From: Anthoceros angustus
Taxonomy: Eukaryota; Streptophyta; Anthocerotopsida; Anthocerotales; Anthocerotaceae
NCBI GenBank assembly: GCA_010909165.1
Contig: MU008158.1
Location: 645,478-709,477 of the forward strand
DNA length: 64,000 bases
Reading direction: 5' to 3'
Positions within the stretch are counted from its first letter, which is position 1. The number at the start of each line of letters is the position of its first letter. A model generated the notes under the pieces. That model ran no database searches. It was given only the letters and a program-made list of their open reading frames with translations, and was not told where the DNA came from. The position numbers and the translations under genes were made by a program. This document shows, one piece after another, positions 21,412 through 31,898 of this stretch.

Positions 21412-23570
21412 TCCGGTGCCTCTGCCTGCCTTGCAGGTACAGTAGCGAGAAGCGATGAAGCGGCGGAGAGGGCCGGCCCAAGGCGGCCACCTTGTGACCA
21501 CATCCGGAGCATCACATCTCCGGCGGGAGGGAAAGCAACTAGCTCAGAACTCCCTCACCCCTCCAAGGCCCCGGAGAAAGAGGCGGAGAAGGTGGCGGCC
21601 AAGAGGGCCAAGGAAGGTGAGCTCGGGACCTCGGTCGGACCTAAGGAGTCCATTAGGTCGAGAGCCGATCAGGTTCTCGCTCAGGCTATGAGCAGATCCT
21701 TAGCGGACCGGGAGAGATACCCGCACCCACAGCGGACTTCTTGGGTGCCTCACGGTCGCGGCCGTGGAAGAGACACGGTGGGTTTTAGCTACCGTCATGG
21801 GCGGTATGCTGCAGGGTCCTGCAATAGTGAAAAGACCCGGAGGTGGAGGGCAAGGAGGCGCATGGTGCTCCTCCATGAGCAGATGGAGGCGGCCAGGCGA
21901 AGAAGAAGAATCGCAATTGAGGAGGAGGCGAGGCAGGAGGTCTGGTCCATTTGGCGAGACAGACCAAGGTCCTTCGATTGTGTGAACAATTGAAACACCC
22001 CTGAGAGCTAGCAGGCGAGAGGACCTGCGGGGAGGAGTGGCCGAAGGCGAGGAGGAGGAGGGCAAGCGGAGAGGAGGACCTGGGCGAGGTGGCTGGGTGG
22101 GAACAACATAACAGGAGGCCCAGGTGAAAGCCGTGAAGCGCCAGCTAAAGCCGGCCGGGATCACTCTAGGAGGATCGAATCGGTGGAGAGGCAGCGGGGA
22201 CCCATGGCTAACTTTGAGCGGAGCAGGAGGCGGCCAGGCGGGAGTAGCCGGAGTAGGAGAAGGAGGCCGGCAATAAGGAGATGGAGGATCTCTGACTCGC
22301 TTGCAGTGGAAGAGCAACAAGGAGATGGAAGATCAGAAACCTTGAGTCATCCAAGAGACAATCGAGCAAGCGGGTTTACGGGCGTGATCGCGGATCACGA
22401 GCGAGATAGAGCGCCTTCACCGGCGACAAGAGGTAAGGCGATGGAACAAGGAGCGTGACGACAACTGGATGAAGCGGACCCCAAGTGAACCGCCGGACCA
22501 CCTAGAAAGAGAGATGGCGGAGCTCCAGGCCAGAATGAACGGAGGAGCAAGAGCCCTCGACGCAGAGAAGAAGCTACCGGGTCCGAAAGTGAGGGGAACG
22601 CCATGGCTGGCGTAAGCCGCAAATGAGCGGAAACGACGGAGCCGGAGCAGCAGAGCGATTGCAGGAGGTAACAGAGGCCTCCCTCGTGGCCTCGCGAGAC
22701 TCCTGCCCACCGACAAACCGGGGGAGACGGACGGCAAGCCGGACAAAGACGCCACCTCCTGGAGCACCTATGGCGGGAGGCTGGTGCTCAAGAAGAGGCA
22801 ATCCAAAGAATCGACTCGGATTTCGCCACTACCACCGAGCTCAAGGCATTGGAAGCTTCCCGGCGCCCACTGCAACTGGATGAACCTCCGGAAGGCTCCG
22901 ACGAAGAAGGGCATGGGGACAGCACGGGGGCCTTGGTGGCCCTGTTTGGGGACGACGGCAGCGGCGGAGAAGAGCCCCAGGAGGAGCAGGACGCGGCCAA
23001 CACAACCGACCTGGAGGTAAGACAGCCGCAACCAATCAGGGAGGATAGGGACAAGGGTCCCGAAGGAGGTGAGGAAGGAGGAAACCAACCGGATCCGAGC
23101 CATGGAAGGGAGCCGGCTAGCAAGGACGGACCCCTAACAGTAGGTGGTCCGGAGGTTGGGGGTCCGGGACTTGAGGACCGGACCCTGGTAATAAGTTCGG
23201 ACCTCGAGGTCCGAACCCCAGAGATGAGACCGGACTTGGAAGACCGGACTCTGGAAATAAGTCCGAACCCTGAAGTTCGGACCCTGGAGCCGAGACCGGA
23301 CCCCGAGGTCCGGACTCAGGAGGTGAGGGGACCTCCGACTCAAGGGGAACAGCCTGGGTGGCCCTATCGAGGGACCCACCATGGCCGTGAGAGGAAGATG
23401 GTGGTTACCGCCGGAAGACCCACCGGGTAGCCCACCGACAGTGGTCTCGGGAAGGGGTCCGCCTCACGGATCATCCGATTGGGGCGCCAGCACCGTGGCA
23501 AGGGAGGGGTCACGAGGCGGAACGGGCATCCTCGGGCCCACCGCCGACGACGGAGATAGGGGAGGGGCGT
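21412..23570 (+). pseudogene. MGPKK-family gag protein, 3' part (after copia-1)
   Basis: The reading resumes at 21412 and matches 46347-46780 (minus): KAPEKEAEKVAAKRAKE, then the LADRERYPHPQRTSW block at about 21700. Beyond the part present in the other copy it runs through Glu/Arg-rich coiled-coil segments (about 22180-22800) to an acidic tail (22849-23430, 193 codons open). That tail holds a five-unit 11-residue repeat. No zinc knuckle or enzyme domain is seen. Frameshifts occur near 22000, 22480 and 22620. Confidence 0.55.
23167..23331 (+). repeat. 33-bp coding minisatellite, five units
   Basis: Five consecutive 11-residue units of the form (D/N)(L/P)E(V/D)RTxExxx, for example DLEVRTPEMRP and DPEVRTQEVRG, are encoded without a frame break. 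The DNA units carry GGACC/GGTCC cores. The array lies in the acidic tail of the MGPKK gag. Confidence 0.85.
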
Positions 23571-24301
23571 AAGATGGTAGGCCGATTAGGCAATCGAGGC
23601 CATCACCACAATAGGGTGTAATAAAGACGCCACCTTCGCGAGAGGGCCGAAAATGAGTCAAGTAAAGTATCTTTCTCTTGGTGTTGATGCGCGTCTTCTT
23701 GCAGCCCTTGCGTGCCTTCTTGTTAACGTGAGTCTGAGTCATGGCGGTGGCTTGACTGGGGAGTCAAGGTCCCGTGATGGACCCCTAACGTGTGGTGGTG
23801 TGCGGGGAAGGCGGCAGGACCCTTGCTCGTCCGGCCCGGGCTGTCGGACGGACGGGCGTGAGCGGGAGGAACTCGGGAGGCGTGTAGGCAGGTCGGACGG
23901 CCACAAGCAAGCGGAGGAGGTCCGGACCCGCGACCCGTACAATTTCCCCAAGGATAGTGAGTGAAGTGTGAATGATGAGAGGGGCGGACTAGAGGGGCGA
24001 GGTGACAAACTTGAATGACACGGACGCAGCGAGCGGGTCATAACGTTAAGCCACGCGGGCACTGTCGTGAATACTCTGGTAGTTAGTCGTAAAGCGATGA
24101 ATGTGCGAGTCTAAGATGGGTACTACGTGAGGTGAAAGCGGCAGCGCGTGGCCAGCGGAGCCTATCATTCTCTTGGGAGCGGACCTCCTTACTACAGCGA
24201 CACGTGATTGTCGCGGTGGCCGTGGTGAAAAGTCGCACATTTTAAGCGCGTTGCGGGAATGAGATCGATCCGTAGCCTAGTGGGAAGGTAAGTGTGGATG
24301 C
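23571..24301. other. No recognised gene; possible LTR remnant
   Basis: The motif TAGGGTGTAATAAAGACGCC at about 23614-23633 resembles TAGGGCGTAATGAAGACTTC near 52016, so this may be part of a shared, unassigned repeat. Otherwise only GC-rich DNA without domains is present. Confidence 0.35.
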
Positions 24302-24908
24302 GTGGAGGACGTGAGGGTGATCGAAATTCTTGAGTGGTGGGCCCGTTGTAGCCGCGGGCGCTCGAGCCGAGCGCGTGAGAGGAGGCAGGCTCAACATGAG
24401 AGCTCCAGCCGGCAGGTAAGCACGGTAGACTTGTCGGATCGCGAGGAGGAAGTAGCACAAAGTCAGGCGGCAGTAAGGGGAGCGGTTCCTCAACCTCGCT
24501 GGTCGTGGCGATGGCAACAACATCGACCAAGCAAGCGTACTCTCTCTTTGGAGTTAAGAAGGAGAGGGATGCGGAAACCTTCGTGGAGGATTTCGTGTCT
24601 CGGGCGAACTTCAACGGAGAAGGATCGGATGCGCAGCTCATCCAGCTGTTCCAGGGGGTCCTTCGGGGAACAGCGGCTCAGTGGTACCGGCGGAAGTACC
24701 GACCACCCTAGAACGCTCCCCCTGCGACCTTTGAAGCACTGAAGGATGCCTTCTTGGAAAGATTCCGGGGGATTGACCAAGAAGGCTACGTCCTGTCTAA
24801 GCTCGAGAATCTGAAGCGAGGCAAGACGGAGAAGTTGGGATCATACATCGAATGGTTCTACGCCCTCCGGGACCGGCACCCCACCCACACCACCATGCAG
24901 GCAGTACT
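24302..24908 (+). pseudogene. Retrotransposon gag domain fragment
   Basis: The frame from about 24505 encodes AYSLFGVKKERDAETFVEDF, a hydrophobic block RGTAAQWYRRKYRPP, then (after a TAG) FEALKDAFLERFRGIDQEGY and LKRGKTEKLGSYIEWF. This matches the Pfam Retrotrans_gag pattern 'A..Wy......tf..l...F...F'. It stops at about 24908 where unrelated GTCCC-rich DNA begins. It is plus-strand, opposite to the gypsy pol next to it, so it belongs to another element. Confidence 0.78.
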
Positions 24909-25176
24909 GTCGTGAAGCGTGAAAAGTTTGGGACTACCGGTGTCCCGAGTATGAGCTTGTCCCGGGCAACTCCACCAATCTTAGCTGTGAGGACTATGGG
25001 ACTGCCTTGTCCCATAGCTGGAGGCAGCCCCGGCCGGTGGACCATGTCCCAAAGCAGATCCCGATCCGGTGGGACCGCTGTCCTGGCTGGGGCCCCGGCA
25101 TCCAAGCTATGGATCGCCATGTCCCATGGCCGGGACAGTCCGGTTGCCTCCTTGCCTCCTGTTAGCCCACTTATCG
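24909..25176. repeat. GTCCC-rich degenerate repeat between two gypsy fragments
   Basis: Repeated TGTCCC/GGGAC words (for example CCATGTCCCAAAGC, CCATGTCCCATGGCC, CTTGTCCCATAGC) give a loose internal repetition over 270 bp. It could be the 3' LTR of gypsy-2, which ends just beside it on the minus strand. No partner LTR was found to confirm that. Confidence 0.4.
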
Positions 25177-26052
25177 TCACTCCAGATTCGGGCCGTAGCT
25201 GAATGGGGCCAAAGTTTCACCCAGTATGAGTCCGCCACAAAGGTCCCCTTGCAAAGAACAAAATATCTTTGGGAGAGCATCCGCTCCTACCCCAGCCATT
25301 GAAGCTTGTGTGTCAGAATGCCGAGGCCGGAGAGGCAGCACATAGTGGACAATACCACGCTTCCCTGACTCCTGAGAGAGGCGGCGCAAGCAAAATAGGT
25401 GGTACCAGCTGCGTGGTCGCACAAAGATCAGCTCGTGGTCATCCGTCCTCCCGCAACTGCATGGGTAATCAGCCGGAGGTACCCAATCACTGGTGACAAT
25501 GGTTGGATCCAGGTTGGGCAAATGGCAAGGCGCACAATTTTTCATGTGATCCTTGGTGGTACGTCCATCTGATCCTTGTAGCACTAGCACACCATTGTCC
25601 TTGACCTCCTGAACTCGCAGCACATGTCGACTGGTGGTGGTGTCAAGGGTGTCTCCCACTTGCTTCTGCAAGTAAACAAAGTCCCCCACCTGGAATTTCT
25701 TGAGCTTGGGTCTGAAGCTGCCGCTGCGAGTGTGGGCATATCTAAGGGTGTCCCGATGTTGGGCAATCCTCAAATTAGCCATGGCCATCGGCATGGCTTG
25801 CCGAAACAGCGCGGCACGCTGACCAATGACCGTTGCCCAAATTGCTGGATCATCCAGATCCACTACCTCATAGAGTTGCTTGGCAATGGAGCTAGGCGGC
25901 ATGGGTTCCCTCCCAAACAGCAAGTAGGGACTGAAATGTGCCAAGGAGGCATGCCGACTCATACGGTAGCCATGGCGATGTAGGGAAGAGCCAAGTCCCC
26001 ACTGCCTTGGCATTTGAAGGCGAGCTTCCTTAGACCCTTCTTGATGGTGCAT
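25177..26052 (-). pseudogene. Gypsy-2 integrase C-terminal region with possible PHD-like finger
   Basis: A 291-codon open frame, the best preserved part of gypsy-2. It contains the plant gypsy block HFSPYLLFGREPMPP (about 26000-25925), LRIAQHRDTLRYAHTRSG, and KKFQVGDFVYLQKQ leading to a small barrel (VGDFVYLQK...VLRVQEV...LVLQGSDG). Beyond it CSCGRTDDHELIF...WYHLFCL resembles a degraded PHD zinc finger, with HxxC at the end but the middle Cys pair missing. Chromodomains are the usual C-terminal reader in some gypsy clades; a PHD-like module here is my inference. Confidence 0.75.
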
Positions 26053-26061
26053 GCCATCCGT

Positions 26062-26559
26062 TCAGCCATCAGCCGAGGATGGTCTCGGCTGGTCTGCGAT
26101 GGTCGATGAGCGCAGCAGGTCTTGGAATTCCCTCGAAATTCGGACTCGATCCGTCAAGCACTCGAGCTCCCAAAGCGACTCGGCACATTGAAGAAAGGCT
26201 GGCGGTGCTTTTGGAGCTCTTGTCCGGGCCACCACCTCTACCCACTTGGAGAAGTGCTCCATCATGACGAGAATGTACACGTTCCTCGTGGTGTCTTGGG
26301 TAGTTCACCCAACAAGTCACAAGACCACCTAAAGAACTCCCATGATAGGCAAAGGTGCAGCTGAGGGTTACGGATGGTGAAGGAGGTCTTCACCGTCACG
26401 ATCCTTGCAGGCCTGCTGCTTGACTTGGGCGTACATCCCTTGCCAATGGAAATGTGGGAGGAGCAAGCGTAAATGCAGCTTGACTCCAAAATGGCCCATG
26501 TCGTGCACTCGGATGAGCTGCTCCCTATCAGCGGTGGTGGCACCAATCGTTCCAGCCAT
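26062..26559 (-). pseudogene. Gypsy-2 integrase zinc-binding and catalytic core
   Basis: The frame from 26559 reads ELIRVHDMGHFGVKLH-like sequence, the H(H)CC zinc-domain start. The core follows at 26280 with MYILVMMEHFSKWVEVV, equivalent to 'vvVDRfSKmah..p', where the catalytic Asp position is Glu or lost. A TDRVRISREFQDLL block follows, equivalent to 'sDrgs.Ftg.f'. The final catalytic Glu region (near 26100) is in another frame. Confidence 0.72.
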
Positions 26560-26926
26560 TGGTCAGCCTCCTCGGCAAATGCCCATCACGCCATTGATAC
26601 TTGGAAGCCTTGTTGGCGAATTCTTTCTTGCTCAGCGTGCTCAATGGCTGATCAAATTGTCCTGTTTGGACAAATAGGAGAGTTTGGTCTTCCCATATGT
26701 CCTTGGACCTCCTGTCCCGACATATGTGCTCAATGCTGAATGTCCCATACTGGAATGATCACCGCTTGTCAAAGCCACCATGACACATGCTGCGGATCTC
26801 CATCATCTTGGTCCTGTCCTGTAACATCTTAGCAACTTCTTTGGGATTAGAGAGTGTGTCCGCATTTTGATGCGTGACTCCCGGTCGGTGTACAACTTAG
26901 AATTCGTAATCCTGTAGGATCATGGC

Positions 26927-27202
26927 CTACCTCGCAAGCTTCCCACTCAGCTTTGTGTTGGTCATCAGCCAATTAAGGGGCTGATGGTCAGTGACTAGCG
27001 TGAAAGGCTTGCCATACAAGTAGGGCCTGGAATGACACATTGCCCACATGGCGGCTAGACACTCCCCTTGGAAGTTGCTGTAGTTGGCTTCAGCACGATT
27101 GTTGTTGCGTGAAGCATATGCCACCACTCGTTCCTGTCCATCTTCGTCTTGTTGGGCTAGCACAGCCCCTAGGCCCTGGATACTCCAATCTGTGTGTACC
27201 AC
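26927..27202 (-). pseudogene. Gypsy-2 RNase H domain
   Basis: A 91-codon frame shows VHTDWSIQGLGAVLAQ (first catalytic Asp), VVAYASRNNNRAEANYSNFQ then GECLAA (Glu), and FTLVTDHQPLNWL (Asp). The arrangement is that of gypsy RNase H fused after RT. The domain itself is intact in this frame. Confidence 0.88.
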
Positions 27203-27301
27203 AAGCGGCTTGGAAGTCAGTCAGCCATGGCGGAGCTTAGTCAAGCTCGGTTTCAGCGTGTCAGCTTGCTGGGTCTTCTGTCCAGGCCCAAACAACATCC
27301 T

Positions 27302-27960
27302 TCATGACAAGTCATTCGTGGCTTGGCAGTGAAGTCCGAATGTATACTCGGTAATAGTTGCATAGGCGAGGAAGCTACATGAGCGAGAGGTTTGTGGGCT
27401 CTGCACCTGCAAGATGGCACATGCCTTGGCAGCATGAGGCATTACGCCAGGCACGACCCTATGACCAAGGTATGCCACGGTGTCCATGCCAAATTCACAC
27501 TTGGCGGGTGACATGTCAAGCTGCGCCTTCGCAATCTCTTGAGCAGATCTTCCAGGTGCACCAAATGAGACTCAAAGTCCTCGCTGTGGACCAGGACATC
27601 ATCAATGTAGCACATGAGGTTTGAACTGCAAGTACTATGTCCATTCTGTGGAATGTCACCGGCGTTCTTGAAGCCAAAGGGCATCACCAGCCATTCCACA
27701 GCTGTTGAGAGCCGTGGAAGGCTGTCTTCTTGATGTCCTCTTCAACAGGCACTGGTTGAAGCCTTGGCAAATCAAAATCGAGAAGTAGGTAGACTTGCCA
27801 ATGTTCGAAAAATCTCCTCCGGCGTTGGCATAGTGCGATCACAATGTCATCCTTGTTGATAGGACGGTAGTCTCCGCACATCCTCTTCTCTGTCCACATC
27901 CGTTCTGTCCTTCTTGGGAGGCATCAGCATGCGGCGTGACATAGTCCGAGGACTAGAGGA
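27302..27960 (-). pseudogene. Gypsy-2 reverse transcriptase
   Basis: Blocks in order on the minus strand: MLMPPKKDRT and MCGDYRPIN (27930-27850), MEWLVMPFGFKNAG (27699-27655), the catalytic YIDD at 27609-27598 followed by VLVHSEDFESHLVHLEDLL, and the thumb region CEFGMDTVAYLGHRV (about 27505-27460). The fingers before the DYR block are absent. Frameshifts lie near 27840, 27690 and 27500. Confidence 0.85.
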
Positions 27961-28021
27961 CGAATGAGCCCTGTGCAACCTGCCAACAGTGCATCCACCA
28001 TGTCCCACTCGGTTCTTGAGC

Positions 28022-29012
28022 TGTTGTAGTAGGGAAAACCCGGGTCTTAGAGATTCTCCACTCTAAGCGGCCACACTTATCCCACTGTCGCTTCGTATGT
28101 TGGGTTTTGTCCCATGAGACTTGTGTGAAAGTTCAAGGTCTTGTGATGGCCGATCGCTACTGCGGTGACACACTTCTCAGCCTTCTAAACAAGCAAGGCG
28201 CCCTCTACTCTCCTCTTACAGTGCACCGCGCCTTTGCTCGAAAAATCACCAATCCTCGACCTACAGCACAATTGCGAGGTCAGCCTTAGCGGCGAGGAGC
28301 CTATCACGGGCGCCCGAGGGACCCCAGTCCACAATTTCGTCCCTACTTCTAAGACCACTCTTCTCCACTCGGGGCGCTCTTTTACTTGCAGTTTGGGATT
28401 CGTCCCTTAGGCTCACGCCTTGGCCTTCACTACACTCTAATCCTCTACTCATCTCCTCATCCTCTTCCTCCTATTCTAACCTCGATTCGGGCTTCTTGGC
28501 TTTCGCCCTTACGGCACAGCGCACAGGGTCGGCCTCCACCCAAGTTCTTCCTTGGGCGGTTGCTATGAGTTTGACACCAAGCGAGAACCTCCAGTCTTTC
28601 CTGTAGTCTACCCTCAAGCCGAGTTCCACAGGCATTGCCACACACCCAAAGCAAAGCAATTTCACAGCAACCATTCACAAGGGAGCAACTCGTTTAGGCA
28701 CTTGCGAGCAAGCCTCCACCAACACTCAGACCACATGACTTCCTCTCTACCTGACCGTTGGCTCCTGTAGCACGAAATTCCTTTACAAGGGCAAAGGACT
28801 CGATGAGTATGGGCGCAAGGCGTGATACTTTACTTTGTGAAATCCTCCTCCTCTTATAGGAGGCCTTCCACATACAACCTCCCTTAGGTGACCCTCTGCG
28901 GTCACCTTTTCCAATATTCTATTATTTCCTACTTGACATTTAATGCACGGCACCTAAATCCATTATGCGATCCTTGGTAAATTCTATTCTAGTAACTTCA
29001 CCTAAGATCATC
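28022..29012 (-). repeat. Gypsy LTR, copy B
   Basis: This is the reverse-oriented match of 1-752. On the minus strand it ends CCCTACTACAACA at 28022 and has a TATAAG box at 28858-28853. It shares AAATTCTATTCTAG...AACTTC near its start with LTR copy E. It directly abuts the truncated RT of gypsy-2, so it is either that element's 5' LTR after a deletion or a separate insertion. The upstream edge near 29012 is approximate. Confidence 0.7.
28851..28860 (-). promoter_or_regulatory. TATA box of LTR copy B
   Basis: CCTATAAGAG on the minus strand, about 830 bp before the LTR end, at the position equivalent to CATAAAAGG in copy E. Confidence 0.5.
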
Positions 29013-29769
29013 CTTAAAGGATGTCGATCTACACCACTTATCCTTTCTATTCTCCTACTCATTTATGGTCTTTGACCATACCTAGTCCTCTTTTGGAATA
29101 GTGGCGTGTCCTTGGTGGATTGGCTCCTTGCCCCCTTTTGCTCGCCTTCCCATTCATCGTCTTCCAAGTGTGTGGGGCAAGTACAATTTGCCCCTTCCTC
29201 CATCTCATGCGGTGGCCTGATTCCTCCATCATCCGCGCCCCGCGCTCGGGGCGCCCTTCTTTCCGATCTCCGCCGGCGCTCCTTTTCAAGGGCACCCTAC
29301 GCGGTAGTCGGCGGACTCGGGGTGGTGACTTCTATCATGGTAGTCTGATCTTCATCTTTCTTCTTCTCCCCATCTGCGCTGCCTCTTGGGTTGGAATCTT
29401 CCGTGCTCCTTTCCTCCTGTTTGATTTGTCCATACCTATCATGGAGCATTCACAGATTTTCCTCCCCCAATTGTCGGCCGATTTTCACTAATCCCTCCGG
29501 GCCCTTTTCGCATCAGCCTCCTCTCCTGGCTCGGGCCCTTCCCTCGCTCGTGGGGTGAGGGAACTTCTCACCCCTCCTTCTTCCTTAACGGGTCGGATCC
29601 CGTCCCTGTCCTCCTCCGGTGGGACTGTTTCTCCCACCTCCTCTTCTATTCCTGCAGGGGGTGTGTCACCAGGCCCCCCGGCTCCTTCCCTTGACCCGGG
29701 CCTCAGCGGCGGCTCCCCGCAAGCCCAGCGCTCGCGCGCCCTACCCGTAGTCTGGCGGACTACGGCGTG
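29013..29769. other. Unassigned segment between LTR B and coiled-coil copy B
   Basis: C/T-rich on the plus strand, with no domain. The Pro/Ser-rich plus frame at 29555-29785 and the minus frame at 29059-29295 lack any support. It may contain further 3' sequence of the coiled-coil element. CTACC...GGTAG motifs cluster at 29774-29808. Confidence 0.35.
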
Positions 29770-30104
29770 TTGTCTACCACGGTAGTCAGCGGACTACCGT
29801 GGTGGTAGTGGTACTCATGTGGTAGGGTGACCCCACAGGGCGGGCTGTCCCCTCCTTGCTCCTCACGCCATCCTTTCTCACAGCCTTCGTCTCTTCTCCA
29901 CCTTGACTCCCAGTTCCTCGAGTCCATGTCACTTGTAGCCTCGTCAAAGTCGGCTTCGTACACTTCTGACTCCTTCTGTCATCATCATGAGGACCTATTG
30001 TCCTCCTCTTGGCCAACCGTATCACCTCATTGTTGGCCTTCAAAATCCTATTATGGAGGTGAGCCCCTAAGCTATGATACTGCATCTGGAGATCATCAAT
30101 CTCC
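29770..30104 (-). pseudogene. Coiled-coil gag-like protein copy B, C-terminal part (left of the TIR element)
   Basis: This part matches 800-1105 of copy A (shared ATCATCATGAGGACC, TTGGCCTTCAAAATC and GAGCCCC words). The match stops at 30104, inside GAGATCATCAA-CTCC, and resumes at 39925 with CTCCGTGGGCC. Copy A is uninterrupted at that point, so 30105-39924 is an insertion. Confidence 0.82.
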
Positions 30105-30134
30105 AACACGATAATATTCATACCGGCGGAATAA
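30105..30134 (+). repeat. Left TIR of the 9.8-kb element
   Basis: It starts AACACGATAATATTCATACC and ends GGCGGAATAA. The reverse complement of 39895-39924 differs at one position. Preceded by CTCC (30101-30104). Confidence 0.92.
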
Positions 30135-30789
30135 TGTACGCCGGTTATGGAAAAATTGCCGCCGCTTGGTACTTTTCACACAGTTACTAATTCACTCCAA
30201 ACACGTCTCTTCGAAAGCACATGCGCCCGTGCCAAGCAATCATTGTGATTGAGATTTGAATTTCGTGTGCAAAGGGGTCTGCAATGAAGGTGCCAAGGTG
30301 CAGGGATGCTTGCGGACAAGCGGCAATGCTCAGTTATAAGTAGAGTGCGTCCGCTCAGATGTATTCAAAAACGGCCTCATGGCCAGACACAGAACAACTT
30401 GCTACTAGAAGATCCGGCGTGTCATCCACTCCAAAGACAACGGCCCATACGACATACAGTGCACAGCAACAGGAAAACGTTCTAGCCACCTAAGGAAGTT
30501 CACGGTCTGAAGATTCAACTGCACACAAACCGGCTTCACTATCAGGAACTACGGTGACGCTTTACGCGTTCTTCATCCTCTCGAAAGAGTCACGCCCATC
30601 ATCGCCTCGGGCGCCGCTGCCTTCCTTCCCGTAACTTCAGAGGTCAGGTGCCATACTTCTAGTGTCTGCCCTCATCCATGTGGTCTCCCTTCTTTCATTC
30701 GCTTGACCCTAGAGGCACAATTTGAGCCTTCCCAATATCCTTCTCGCCGACGCAAACCTCCTTGGCCTGAATGAGATGGACCACGACGA
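30135..30789. other. Left subterminal region of the TIR element
   Basis: About 650 bp between the TIR and the end of the methyltransferase gene. No gene or obvious tandem repeat was seen. It presumably holds the 3' untranslated region of the minus-strand gene. Confidence 0.4.
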
Positions 30790-31635
30790 TGCGGCTCATG
30801 TGTCACTCCTCCTCCGCATCCGTGCTTCATATCCATGTACACGCTGGAATGAATTACGCACACCTCTTGTCCGCCTCGATAGAAATACAATTCGACAACA
30901 AGGCACCATTAAAGATGACCCACTACGCACATGCATCCAATATCCAGTCCCTTCCTTGGAGAATGTCTTGATAAGCTTCATCATCAAACCTAAAGGCGTG
31001 GTAGGGACAGACAACAAGTTTGTCAAGTGAATGATAAACCGACTTTTCACAAGTATGGTGGGCAATCACCGACCGACCATTATTGAAAGTGCCACGCAAA
31101 ACATTAGGTAACATGACAGCGCAACTCGAGCTTTTCTTCATTTACCGGTGACATACTCCACCGTATCAAACCCACCCTTGTCGTTGTTGACATTTGTCTT
31201 GTCCCACAAATGAAACAAGACCACCCCTCTGCACCACTTCCGCATAGGCTCCCCGCAATATGTGAATCTTCCACACCATGCATTATGATCATCCGAATCG
31301 CCAGATTCAACAAGTCATGGAAGGAATGCAAAACATTACCAACTTGCCAAATATCAAACCTTCCATCCTTTGGGCCCTTCTCGAATCCACGTGGGACATC
31401 CATCACAAGCAAAGAGTAACTCCTCTTCCTCACAAAACCTCGCATATCCGCACATCTCGAGCATGAATCGTCATCTTTTTCTCCGATGGGACGGTGGTTG
31501 ACAATCCCTCTTCAATGTCTCTATCTCAAGCTCAACATCCTCCAAGCCCTTCCAAGTGTTGACCTCATAAATGAAGCTGAAAGTTTTGGGGCACTTGGTA
31601 AGGACTTCAATGTCTTTGTTGCTGCACAAAAAGCA
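30790..31635 (-). pseudogene. DNA amino-methyltransferase domain (last exon of ParB-MTase gene)
   Basis: Read on the minus strand after an acceptor TTTTTGTGCAG at 31646-31636: an entry block (ATKTLK or NKDIEVLTKCPKTFSF depending on frame), then YSLLVMDVPRGF at 31418-31383. This occupies the position of methyltransferase motif IV (DPPY/DPPW-like). FDIWQVGNVLHSFHD follows, then EKSVYHSLDKLVVCPYHAF (about 31060-31000) and DWILDACA at 30949-30926, the start of the SAM-binding FxGxG motif. After a frameshift a NCISIEADKRC-like end follows. Motif IV before motif I is the permuted beta-type order of N6-adenine/N4-cytosine methyltransferases. Four frameshifts are present. Confidence 0.7.
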
Positions 31636-31898
31636 GGATGCTTGTCAATATTGATGGAGGGAGGCGCGGCATGCCGGCGCCTCCCCGCACTTAGGGCCTC
31701 GCATCTAGACCGGGCGCGCGGGCGCCTCCTCGTGCAACCCCTATTATCTTGGGGTGAGGCATGCGCCGCCCCACCGCTGGGCGCGGCGCCCCTGCCGGAC
31801 AACAGCGGAGGAGGAGGAGGAGGCGCATGCGCGCCTCCTCCTCCCCGCCTGCATACCATATAAAGTTCTAAGAAACAAGAGAGTATGATAACATACCT
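31636..31898 (-). other. Intron with GC-rich palindromes in the ParB-MTase gene
   Basis: On the minus strand the donor is GGGAAAG|GTATGTTATC (31898) and the acceptor TTTTTGTGCAG|CAACAAAG (31636). Coding similarity stops and restarts at these points. The intron holds two large palindromes: 31660-31684 (arms GGAGGCGC/GGCGCCTCC around GGCATGCC) and about 31808-31843 (GGAGGAGGAGGCGC/GCGCCTCCTCCTCC). The palindromes resemble those in the array at 38.7-39.3 kb. Confidence 0.68.

Larger units (their letters stand above)
25177..27960 (-). mobile_element. Ty3/gypsy pol fragment gypsy-2
   Basis: The minus strand shows RT (27960-27300), RNase H (27202-26927), integrase zinc and core (26559-26062) and a long C-terminal domain (26052-25177) in gypsy order. 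Gag, protease and the RT N-terminus are missing: the RT begins abruptly about 60 bp from an LTR end at 28022. Frameshifts separate all blocks. Confidence 0.85.

Noticed and set aside
21700-22320. 206-residue Pro/Ser-rich minus-strand frame
   Set aside because: It mirrors the MGPKK gag coding strand, and its composition comes from reverse-complemented Glu/Arg/Gly codons.
24797-25180. 127-residue minus frame beside gypsy-2
   Set aside because: It covers the antisense of the plus-strand gag end and the GTCCC repeat. No gypsy motif is in it.
31486-31863. 125-residue plus-strand frame with Gly/Ala/Pro-rich end
   Set aside because: It is antisense to the methyltransferase exon and runs through the palindromic intron; the low-complexity end comes from the palindromes.
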